DNA from: CBDUQI01 sp965369325
Lineage (GTDB): Bacteria > Pseudomonadota > Gammaproteobacteria > Steroidobacterales > JBCBZW01
Assembly (NCBI GenBank): GCA_965369325.1
Contig: CBDUQI010000291.1
Coordinates: 1-5,896, forward strand
Length of the DNA: 5,896 nt
Reading direction: 5' to 3'
Below are positions 1-5,833 of this stretch, in pieces; position 1 is the first letter of the stretch, and every line of letters begins with the position of its first letter. The position numbers and the translations under genes were made by a program. Under the pieces are notes generated by a model. The model did no database searches. It worked only from the letters and a program-made list of their open reading frames with translations, and had not been told where the DNA came from.

Positions 1-1341
1 ATCACCGGTAAACAGCGCGGGTCGTCCTGCCGGGTTGTAAACCATAAAAAAGGAGGCTGCGGTTTCAGAATTGTCGCCCGTCCATTCACCCTTACCGCGT
101 CCATCCACCGAATCGTCAATGCGCCCGTTACTCGCCACCGAGCCATCGCTGAAGACATAGAGCATCAGCGGCACGCCAACCCGCGCGGCATATTCAATAC
201 AGGCCCCCATGCAGCGTCCGGCCTTCAGGTCGCGCACCTCACCGGTCGCCCGATCACCCGTGTGGTAATCGTAGCCGCCCATCTCAATGGTGCCGGCACC
301 TGCAAAGCCGTTGATGACCAGTTTCATCACCGAGGCGGCTTTGCGGAAATCGCGCTCGCTGTCAAACTCGGCAACGCTGAAGATGCCGGCATCGCCCACA
401 ATGTCCGGATCGATCTCAGGGTTCAGCGCGGTGGGATCACCAAAGCGATCCGTCAGATCCGCTGCCTTCAGGTAGCCGCACTTCACCATGTCTTTGACCA
501 CCATATCGCCGGTGACACCGGTATCGACGCGCCCGAGTTTGGCATCGCTGATGCGTTTGATCGACTCCATGACCGCTACCGCGTCTTCTTGGCTCAGCAA
601 CCCGACCAGTTTGCCGGTATCCACCAACCCGGTCACATCGCTGGGTCGGTCCACCTTGGTGGGCCGCACGCTGGGGTCCATCATGGTCATTGGCGCCATC
701 GAGTTGCCGCCGGAATCGCTGTTGCGCGAGCCGATCAGGGTGAGTAGCTCACCATCCGCGCCCGCGTTAAAAATGCCGTACATCGGATTGTGCGGATTGT
801 TACCGGTGTCGTTGTCTGAACGGGCCGGGATGACCGCACCGTTGAGCCCAGCCAGGTTCGCCGGTGTCACCTTCTCCAGAATGCCCCGTAAGAAGGCACT
901 GTCGCTGTGAAAGGCCAACCCGGTATCCGTATTGATAAAGTCGTTGGTGCCGGTTTGCGGATTGGCAATGGAAGGCACCATATCGCCTGGAAGACCTAGC
1001 TTGTCGTAACCCGCCGTGCTTAGAAAATCCAACTGCCCGCCCTGCTGGCCGACCAGCACATTTGAGCCGGCAATATTTGCCCCACCCGCCAGATCAATGC
1101 AGATAAACGGGATCTTGCCCGCACCCTGGGTAGCGATGCCGCAGCCTAGGATGTCGTCCTGCAAATCAGATGAGAGCGCTGCATAGGCGGCGCGCGGGTT
1201 AGCAAACAGGCTGAACACGCTGGTGCCGAACGCAAGCGCGCTGCCCGACAGGAACCCTTGCGACACAAACTGGCGCCGCGTCATCGGACGCCCGTGACTG
1301 TTGTGGAACAGCGGCGAACGTTGGTGTTTATAGCTGGACAT
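1..1341 (-). CDS. DUF1501-like exported protein, Tat-type signal, 3' end missing
   Basis: 447 codons are open from the ATG at 1341 to the window edge, with no stop seen. The start is supported by GAGG 7 nt upstream. Residues 20-54 look like a twin-arginine signal: MTRRQFVSQ, then a hydrophobic stretch and a likely cleavage site after AAYA (51-54). The mature part begins with FICIDLAGGANIAGSN (79-94), which matches in position and style the LRGGxDGL segment of DUF1501 proteins. GGYDYH (355-360) corresponds to the family's GGWDTH motif, and LYVFSDGSVASNGR (394-407) to its TFSEFGR/ENG segment. DUF1501 belongs to the alkaline-phosphatase-like fold; its activity is not established. The usual GTDHG after the FSEFGR-like motif is not obvious here (GKGEWTGDN instead), so this is a divergent member. 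It is the last visible gene of the operon and follows two heme proteins, echoing the DUF1501/cytochrome gene pairs of Planctomycetes. The family call is from motif memory, not a search. Confidence 0.75.
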   Translation of the reverse strand, partial: MSSYKHQRSPLFHNSHGRPMTRRQFVSQGFLSGSALAFGTSVFSLFANPRAAYAALSSDLQDDILGCGIATQGAGKIPFICIDLAGGANIAGSNVLVGQQGGQLDFLSTAGYDKLGLPGDMVPSIANPQTGTNDFINTDTGLAFHSDSAFLRGILEKVTPANLAGLNGAVIPARSDNDTGNNPHNPMYGIFNAGADGELLTLIGSRNSDSGGNSMAPMTMMDPSVRPTKVDRPSDVTGLVDTGKLVGLLSQEDAVAVMESIKRISDAKLGRVDTGVTGDMVVKDMVKCGYLKAADLTDRFGDPTALNPEIDPDIVGDAGIFSVAEFDSERDFRKAASVMKLVINGFAGAGTIEMGGYDYHTGDRATGEVRDLKAGRCMGACIEYAARVGVPLMLYVFSDGSVASNGRIDDSVDGRGKGEWTGDNSETAASFFMVYNPAGRPALFTGD

Positions 1342-1345
1342 TTGC

Positions 1346-1456
1346 TTACCTCAATCCTTTGAAATGACGCCGTGCCATCGGTGCGAAAACAATCGTTGCC
1401 GTCGCCGGAGCTGCTGGTCGCACTGCGGCGGCCAATGTGTGTTTTATGAATCGCAT
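1346..1456 (-). CDS. Possible 36-aa small protein or coupling ORF
   Basis: This small ORF fills the 130-nt gap between the LamG lipoprotein and the DUF1501-like gene. It starts with ATG 15 nt after the lipoprotein stop and ends with TAA 4 nt before the next ATG, the same stop-4 nt-start spacing as the first operon junction. The peptide begins MRFIKHTLAAAV, which looks like the start of a signal peptide, then becomes Ala/Pro-rich (RPAAPATATIVF) and ends in a basic tail (ARRHFKGLR). Only a weak GGA lies upstream of its start. It could be a real small membrane or secreted peptide, a coupling ORF that delivers ribosomes to the DUF1501-like gene, the remnant of a larger exported protein, or chance. 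I do not recognise it. Conservation in relatives would decide. Confidence 0.3.
   Translation of the reverse strand: MRFIKHTLAAAVRPAAPATATIVFAPMARRHFKGLR
1349..1352 (-). promoter_or_regulatory. Shine-Dalgarno GAGG of the DUF1501-like gene
   Basis: GAGG lies 7 nt before the ATG at 1341 and fixes that start over the internal Met at residue 20. It overlaps the last sense codons of the 36-codon ORF, whose TAA (1348-1346) sits between the Shine-Dalgarno and the start, an arrangement that would allow translational coupling. Confidence 0.65.
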
Positions 1457-1471
1457 CGTTCCACGCTCTCT

Positions 1472-3949
1472 TTATTGCACCAGCATCGCGGCGCTGCCAA
1501 GTACCGCTGCACACGCCGATTTGGCGATAGTCTCGGTACGATCTGACGGGCAACTGTTGCCACAAGCGTCCAGAATATCAATCAGGGCGTCCAGTTCACC
1601 GCGCACCACCGCCACCTCCGGCTGACTGCCCAGGTTCTCACCCAGCACACGGCTGAGCAGCGGATCGAGCAGCAAATCGCGTGCCCCCGCTGTGCCGTAG
1701 GCATCAATGACGCCAGCATTGAAGTCGAAGCCCGGGAACAACACCGCCCGCAACGCGGTGTCCTCCACCAACGAGTTGCAATACTCAATGGCAAGCTGCG
1801 CTACCGCGACCTGATGCGAGGAGAGGAAGCCCTCGATATTCTCGCTGATGGGAAGTTGCTGGCGAATCACCGCGTAGGTGCCGCTCACCGCCGTGTCGGT
1901 AATCCTCACACCGGTCGCCGCCGACATGGTGGCATTAATTTCATCAAACGTGCGCACCCCTATTTGCGGCAGCGGGTCGCTATCTACGGCGTCCGGCGGC
2001 AGCAACGCCACGGTGTCAGTGCGCACATTCTCATTGCCACCGAGCACATCGAAGCTGAGGAAGAACTCGTCGTTCTCCGGGCCTTTCTGCAACCCGATAA
2101 TCGTCCCGATGTCGGAAAGGCTCTGCCCGGCGCCGGCGATATACTGCCCGCTGTTCACTTGTGTATCCAGGGTGCGATACGCCTGACCGACGACGGCTTC
2201 AGCGCCATTGACGCCGATGCGCATCCCGCGCACAGGAATACCGTCGGGCGCCGCAGATGCGTCGAGCGAGATAAACGTCGGCTGAGTGAACAGGTAGCTG
2301 AAATCATCAAACTGGCTAACTTCGAACATGACGTAGCTATCGGGCACATTCACTAGGCCTTCCACGCCGAACAGCAGCAGGAACTTCTCGCCCACGCCAG
2401 CCTCGAAATTCTGTGAAATCTGCGCATCGCTCAGCACCCGATTGTGGATAGCGACCAGGCGAATTACTCCGGCCCACTGACGGGAGCCGGACACTTCGTT
2501 GCCCAACACAAAGGCGAACGTGTCGTCCCAGTCAGCGATGCTGCCACCGCCCTCCTCGTCCGGGTCGTCCGTAAACTCACCGTTCACATAGATACTGCGC
2601 CCATTGACCGGATCGTAGTTAACCACCACGTGTTGCAGCGTCGCCTGCAGGTCTTCATCGGCATCGGCGGTGGACAGCGCGGGCGATCCGTTACCGTCCG
2701 TCACGCTGCTGCGATTGGCAAAATTGTAGTTGTACAAGGTTTGCGCCAGGGTAAAATTACGCGCGGCTTCGCCGGCCGAGTAACTGACAATCGGCGCGTT
2801 TTCCTGAGTGACATTGGCGGGCACTACCCAGGCCTCTATGGCGTACTCACCCGTCGCCGTAATTAATTTTTGTAGCTTGGCGCTATCGCTGGTGGCGCCC
2901 TGGGCCTTGCCACTGCGAATATTAATGCCGTAGCCACCTACCCAGCTCACATCGCCCGACATGCTCAGGTCAATCGCCGGCTCCACACCGCTGGTATCAA
3001 AGGCGGTCGGGCCAGAGCCGGTCTTAAACTCATACAACGCAATGACGTTGTTCTCGAAACGGTTTCCGCCGTTGGCTGCGGTTCCGTCGAACAAAGTCAG
3101 CGCCTTACTCACCACTAGCGCCGGGTCCACTTCGGTGGCAGATATCTGATCGGCGAAGCCGGTAATCGCATCCTGCATCTCATTACCATTGGCGGTGCAA
3201 TTGTCCCAGCAGTTGTGGAATTCGCTGTTCAGGCGCAAGACCAGGCGAGAGTTGCCCGGATCGTCCAAATTAATTTTTGACTTCACCGCAGCGTAGGCCG
3301 ACTCGGCATCTGCATTGGCAAAGTATGGTGACTGCGGCGTGCCAGCTTCGCTTGAATGGCAATTAGAGCAATACGTGGTGAGCAACGGGTGCACGGAGCT
3401 GGCGAACAACGCCGGGTCTTGCGGAAAGGTTTTGCTCGTCCCCACGTCTTTGACCGTCGGTGGCGTTAGTGATATCTGGTTGGCACCGCCGCCGATTGCA
3501 TCTCCCGCCCAACCGTTCACCCAGGTAGTCAGGATGTCCGCACAAGCGGCGTCACTGGTCAGCCAGCAATTGTGGCCGCCGCCCACTTTAACAACGATCC
3601 GTGAGTCAGACGGCGTGCCCAAATCGACAATGCCGTTTGCATCCTGGTAGGCCAGGTTCACATCATCATCGCGGGCGAACGTGGGGCTCTGCCCACCGGC
3701 GTTGTGGCATGCGCCACAGCGGTTATCCGGCTCAATGTTATCCCAGACATTAATTTTGAATGACTGTACATCGGCCGTGGCAGGTGGCGGACCACTATAC
3801 GCGGTGGTGTCGGGTGTACCAGAGGTATCCGGCAACTCCTGCGTCTCAGCGCCGCCACCGCCACCGCAGGCACCAAGGGCAACGGCGCACAACGCTGCCA
3901 GAGCGCCGTGGCGAAGCGGGTGCGACTGTAAACATACTTCCTTGCTCAC
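1472..3949 (-). CDS. Diheme cytochrome c-like lipoprotein with LamG domain (825 aa)
   Basis: Starts at GTG 3949, 4 nt after the preceding gene's TGA, with GGGAG 9 nt upstream. This start gives a proper lipoprotein signal: short n-region with HPLRH, hydrophobic GALAALCAVALGA, then lipobox LGAC with Cys28 as the acylated residue, followed by a Gly5 linker. Further upstream in-frame starts would bury the signal. Domains: two tandem cytochrome c-like modules, CGACH at 78-82 and CSNCH at 194-198, each followed about 50 residues later by HNCW (126-129 and 245-248); a LamG/concanavalin A-like domain at about 300-527 (ALYEF, YAIEAWV, HVVVNYD, SIYVNGE, AGVIRLVAIHNRVLSDAQI); and a less clear C-terminal half (about 535-825). 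Its end contains RTFDEINATMSAATGV and HQVAVAQLAIEYCNSLV, which recall planctomycete-type cytochrome modules. Predicted to be anchored in an outer or inner membrane leaflet, facing periplasm or surface. Redox activity and ligand are inferred, not shown. Confidence 0.85.
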   Translation of the reverse strand: MSKEVCLQSHPLRHGALAALCAVALGACGGGGGAETQELPDTSGTPDTTAYSGPPPATADVQSFKINVWDNIEPDNRCGACHNAGGQSPTFARDDDVNLAYQDANGIVDLGTPSDSRIVVKVGGGHNCWLTSDAACADILTTWVNGWAGDAIGGGANQISLTPPTVKDVGTSKTFPQDPALFASSVHPLLTTYCSNCHSSEAGTPQSPYFANADAESAYAAVKSKINLDDPGNSRLVLRLNSEFHNCWDNCTANGNEMQDAITGFADQISATEVDPALVVSKALTLFDGTAANGGNRFENNVIALYEFKTGSGPTAFDTSGVEPAIDLSMSGDVSWVGGYGINIRSGKAQGATSDSAKLQKLITATGEYAIEAWVVPANVTQENAPIVSYSAGEAARNFTLAQTLYNYNFANRSSVTDGNGSPALSTADADEDLQATLQHVVVNYDPVNGRSIYVNGEFTDDPDEEGGGSIADWDDTFAFVLGNEVSGSRQWAGVIRLVAIHNRVLSDAQISQNFEAGVGEKFLLLFGVEGLVNVPDSYVMFEVSQFDDFSYLFTQPTFISLDASAAPDGIPVRGMRIGVNGAEAVVGQAYRTLDTQVNSGQYIAGAGQSLSDIGTIIGLQKGPENDEFFLSFDVLGGNENVRTDTVALLPPDAVDSDPLPQIGVRTFDEINATMSAATGVRITDTAVSGTYAVIRQQLPISENIEGFLSSHQVAVAQLAIEYCNSLVEDTALRAVLFPGFDFNAGVIDAYGTAGARDLLLDPLLSRVLGENLGSQPEVAVVRGELDALIDILDACGNSCPSDRTETIAKSACAAVLGSAAMLVQ

Positions 3950-3953
3950 TGTT

Positions 3954-5186
3954 TCAGTCTCCCATGCAGTAGACGGCGGAGTCTGCGAACACCTGACGCA
4001 GCTGATATCCATCGTTCATGAAGGTGGCCACCATGTCGTCAATCTGATCGCGATCATCGCCGTCCACCGCGTCTCGGAAACACACGGTGCGAAACACTTT
4101 CTGCACCTGACACTGGGCAAACGCCGTACTGTTCGCCAGCTCCTGACCTAGTGATTTGGCCCCCGTGCCGCTCCCAGGTAGCGTGGGGTCCCAACCCAGC
4201 GCGACGTTCTGCCCCTCGCGCCAGTAGTTGTCCCAACGGTCATCGGGGGTCTCAAAGCCAAACTTGAAGTTGACCGAGTTAATGAAGTACTTGCCCTGCA
4301 CTTGGCCAGGTGCGTACAGCATCCGTTCGCTGTCCACATCCCACTCGTAGTACGCGAACGCCTGCGCCAACGGATCCATACCGCTGTGGCAGCCCACGCA
4401 GTTGTTGAGAAAGATGCGACTGTCGCCACCCGGACTACGGGTAACGTCCTGGCGAATACGGTCGGGCGGACGTGTAATGTCATGCACCTGCTCCATGTCG
4501 TTACACATGTGATTAAGCATGGTAAAGCGGAACATCGCCCGATTAGTGCCCAGGTAAAAAAACTGTGAGGCGGCCGCGCGCGTGGTCATTACACCCGCAG
4601 TGGCCGAGGCGGGGATATCCGTATTGGCGCTCTGCGTGCTCGCCTCCAGGCCATCGCGCAGACTGTGGCCCTCAGACTCCAACGCCTCGTAGTGTGCGTT
4701 GTTATTCATCGAGTAAGCGGGCAGACCAAGCGCACTGCTCCCCACATACAACAGATCGGCCGACAACAGCGTGTTGAACGCGACATCATCGCGCACCATA
4801 CCAATCACGGTGGCGGTATAGTCATTCAGTGGCTCGAAAACGTTTTGCTCGGTGTTGGTCCAGGGCGTCACCAAGTTTTTTAACGTGACGCTGTAGAAGG
4901 TCTCCTGGTCCATCGCACGCAGTGCGGCATCGCTCGCGTTGCCGGCAACAATATCCGCTTCCATAAAGCCCAGCGTCTGATCGGTCGCCGGCACGCCCGC
5001 CAGCCGATTATGTATGCGTTGCGCCTGCTCGCGAGGCCCGGCCTGCACTGTCCACGCCGCGCTCAGAAGCACCACGCCCAGCGCCGCCACACCTGCACGC
5101 TGGATGCGCGCGGGGGGTTGGCCTGATTCTGGACGGGCTGCAATAGAGGCGGACCTGGATGCGCGTAGCCAACTTTCCTGGCTCAT
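3954..5186 (-). CDS. Exported DUF1592/DUF1588/DUF1585-like monoheme protein (410 aa)
   Basis: The start at 5186 is chosen for a strong GGAG 6 nt upstream and because it puts a signal peptide near the N-terminus: a basic n-region to R30, hydrophobic AGVAALGVVLLSAAW, likely cleavage after VQA (47-49). The single heme motif CVGCH (263-267) is followed by SGMDPLAQAFAYYEWD, closely resembling the CxxCH..MDPLGFALENFD signature of DUF1588. Residues 195-262 (AGVMTTRAAASQFF...RAMFRFTMLNHMC) match the RAGLLT...RG..VLENLLC layout before it. Residues 343-410 (KSLGQELANSTAFAQCQVQKVFRTVCFR) resemble DUF1585. The N-terminal FNTLLSADLLYV (137-148) recalls the LLTADYTFVN segment of DUF1592. At 410 aa it is shorter than typical planctomycete fusions, as if the DUF1587/1595 parts were lost. 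First gene of the operon, behind a c-di-GMP riboswitch leader. Predicted periplasmic; the reaction is unknown. Confidence 0.8.
   Translation of the reverse strand: MSQESWLRASRSASIAARPESGQPPARIQRAGVAALGVVLLSAAWTVQAGPREQAQRIHNRLAGVPATDQTLGFMEADIVAGNASDAALRAMDQETFYSVTLKNLVTPWTNTEQNVFEPLNDYTATVIGMVRDDVAFNTLLSADLLYVGSSALGLPAYSMNNNAHYEALESEGHSLRDGLEASTQSANTDIPASATAGVMTTRAAASQFFYLGTNRAMFRFTMLNHMCNDMEQVHDITRPPDRIRQDVTRSPGGDSRIFLNNCVGCHSGMDPLAQAFAYYEWDVDSERMLYAPGQVQGKYFINSVNFKFGFETPDDRWDNYWREGQNVALGWDPTLPGSGTGAKSLGQELANSTAFAQCQVQKVFRTVCFRDAVDGDDRDQIDDMVATFMNDGYQLRQVFADSAVYCMGD
3959..3963 (-). promoter_or_regulatory. Shine-Dalgarno GGGAG deciding the GTG start of the lipoprotein gene
   Basis: GGGAG lies inside the last codons of the upstream gene, 9 nt before GTG 3949. 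It supports the GTG start over the longer in-frame ATG at 4012, which would overlap the upstream gene by 59 nt and push the signal peptide 21 residues inward. Confidence 0.6.
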
Positions 5187-5192
5187 CGTTAT

Positions 5193-5196
5193 CTCC
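5193..5196 (-). promoter_or_regulatory. Shine-Dalgarno GGAG deciding the start of the DUF1588-like gene
   Basis: GGAG is 6 nt before ATG 5186. The reading frame stays open upstream for another 87 codons, into the riboswitch, so this site together with the signal peptide is what identifies the probable start. Confidence 0.7.
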
Positions 5197-5367
5197 ATTC
5201 CTTTGATAGTCGCGATCGTGCTTGTCATCCACCCGTGGGGCTGCGGCCCGTCGGCTGGTGTTATATTTTCCGGGCGCCTGTGGTCCGGACTGCGACAACT
5301 TTCTGGGTCGGCGCACAGGGTGGCCGCCATCGTCGTTTGCATGTCGCAAAGCGGTGCTTCGTTGGCC

Positions 5368-5383
5368 GGCGCATCACTGCGCC
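5368..5383 (-). promoter_or_regulatory. GNRA-capped hairpin in the operon leader
   Basis: GGCGCA-GTGA-TGCGCC forms a perfect 6-bp stem with a GTGA tetraloop in the minus-strand RNA, about 27 nt after the aptamer. It is followed by GGCC, not by a U-run, so it is not an intrinsic terminator. It may be part of the expression platform or simply a stable leader fold. Confidence 0.4.
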
Positions 5384-5409
5384 TGACTAGACTGAGTGTA
5401 TCCATTCCG

Positions 5410-5493
5410 GGCAACTCCGCTGTCTTAGGACAAGCCTCGCAAGGCAACCCTTAGACCGGTGGTTTTGCGTCCCCGCCTTTCAGCGGGTTTGCC
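5410..5493 (-). ncRNA. Cyclic-di-GMP-I (GEMM-I) riboswitch aptamer
   Basis: Read on the minus strand, the element has the GEMM-I landmarks in order. GGCAAACC opens it; P1 pairs GGCAA (5493-5489) with TTGCC (5414-5410). P2 pairs CCCGCU (5487-5482) with GGCGGG (5477-5472), capped by a GAAA tetraloop. The joining segment GGGACGCAAAACC follows. P3 pairs CCG (5459-5457) with CGG (5419-5417) and GUCU (5456-5453) with AGAC (5425-5422), with CUAAGG and CCUAAG strands forming the tetraloop-receptor region, then GCGGAGTTGCC closes it. This closely parallels the Vc2 aptamer of Vibrio cholerae. The GG at the start of GGCAAACC fits the c-di-GMP type better than the cGAMP variant, where the ligand-contacting G (G20 in Vc2) is A; my alignment of that base is from memory. 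It precedes the heme/LamG/DUF1501 operon in the sense orientation, about 220 nt from the start codon. Confidence 0.9.
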
Positions 5494-5511
5494 TTTGTCC
5501 AACCGCAGGAA

Positions 5512-5541
5512 AATCTACCCGCGGCACGCCTTCCATGGCAT
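5512..5541 (-). promoter_or_regulatory. Candidate sigma-70-type promoter for the riboswitch transcript
   Basis: TAGATT (5517-5512, 4/6 to TATAAT) is preceded at 18 nt by ATGCCA (5541-5536, 4/6 to TTGACA). Initiation would be near 5505, about 12 nt before the aptamer core, which is a sensible position. The match is weak and the call rests mainly on location. Confidence 0.3.
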
Positions 5542-5594
5542 CTTCGTTGCCAGTGTTCTGCCCCGCTCCCCGAGGTGAAAAACAGCAGCTGCGA

Positions 5595-5640
5595 AGCGCT
5601 ACGGTGATGATTTACGCACAGCGCTACGGCGTGCGCAAAT
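5595..5640. repeat. Paired AGCGCTACGG direct repeats and 10-bp dyad
   Basis: AGCGCTACGG occurs at 5595-5604 and again at 5620-5629. The second copy sits in the 11-nt centre of an inverted repeat whose arms are 5610-5619 (ATTTACGCAC) and 5631-5640 (GTGCGCAAAT), with one non-complementary base pair as DNA. In minus-strand RNA that pair becomes G-U, giving a continuous 10-bp stem. It could be an operator or an RNA hairpin; no known family is recognised. Confidence 0.5.
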
Positions 5641-5672
5641 GTCTCCGTCACACGACGTCTCCGTCACACGAC
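5641..5672. repeat. Exact 16-bp tandem duplication
   Basis: GTCTCCGTCACACGAC is present twice head to tail (5641-5656 and 5657-5672) with no mismatch and no third copy. It lies between the dyad and the CRP-type site in the intergenic region. It could be a recent slippage duplication or paired binding sites. Confidence 0.85.
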
Positions 5673-5794
5673 AGGTGGTGTTTTAGGCCGAAAACGGTAA
5701 AGTGCGACCGTGCCCTGGCTGCGAAAGTCATCCTGCCACAGTCGGGCGTGTTGCAAGAAGTGACAGCGCACATAATCGCCCCTCGTGGACGGTT

Positions 5795-5814
5795 TCTGTG
5801 ATGCCGCTCACAGA
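5795..5814. promoter_or_regulatory. CRP/Vfr-type binding site
   Basis: TCTGTGA-N6-TCACAGA is a perfect 7-bp dyad containing the exact CRP consensus core TGTGA-N6-TCACA. Its centre (5804.5) is 41.5 bp before a predicted plus-strand start near 5846, the class II CRP geometry. Regulation of the minus-strand operon, whose aptamer begins about 310 bp away, is possible but less direct. Confidence 0.7.
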
Positions 5815-5833
5815 CCAACAATCGGGGCCTGTT

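Larger units (their letters stand above)
5187..5409 (-). other. Untranslated leader / riboswitch expression platform region
   Basis: About 220 nt lie between the aptamer and the first gene. The stretch is GC-rich apart from one A/T patch (5260-5274 region) and holds a perfect hairpin at 5368-5383 and a smaller GGGC-CGCA-GCCC hairpin at 5249-5238. No GC hairpin with a U-run is visible, so an intrinsic terminator-type switch is not supported. Control of translation initiation, RNA stability or Rho-dependent termination are open possibilities. The frame of the downstream gene is open throughout, so an extended start cannot be fully excluded. Confidence 0.5.

Noticed and set aside
262..747. Plus-strand ORF of 161 codons opposite the DUF1501-like gene, and similar plus-strand ORFs at 1814-2356 and 3681-4151
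   Set aside because: All are mirror frames of well-supported minus-strand genes, with no ribosome sites, motifs or plausible protein composition.
1498..1550. CxxxC near the lipoprotein C-terminus (CGNSC) as a third heme site
   Set aside because: Wrong spacing and no following His; not a CxxCH motif.
3950..4012. Lipoprotein gene starting at ATG 4012
   Set aside because: It would overlap the upstream gene by 59 nt and displace the lipoprotein signal; GTG 3949 has a ribosome site and coupling spacing.
5260..5265. TATAAC as an internal minus-strand promoter -10 after the riboswitch
   Set aside because: 5/6 to the consensus, but no acceptable -35 lies 16-18 nt upstream; TTGTCG is 27 nt away.
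5187..5447. Long version of the DUF1588-like gene starting at TTG 5447
   Set aside because: This start lies inside the aptamer, has no ribosome site and would bury the signal peptide 87 residues deep; ATG 5186 has a strong GGAG.
5471..5490. CCCGC-loop-GCGGG hairpin followed by TTTGCC on the plus strand, looking like a terminator
   Set aside because: It is the reverse complement of riboswitch helix P2; no plus-strand gene ends there and the T-run is short.
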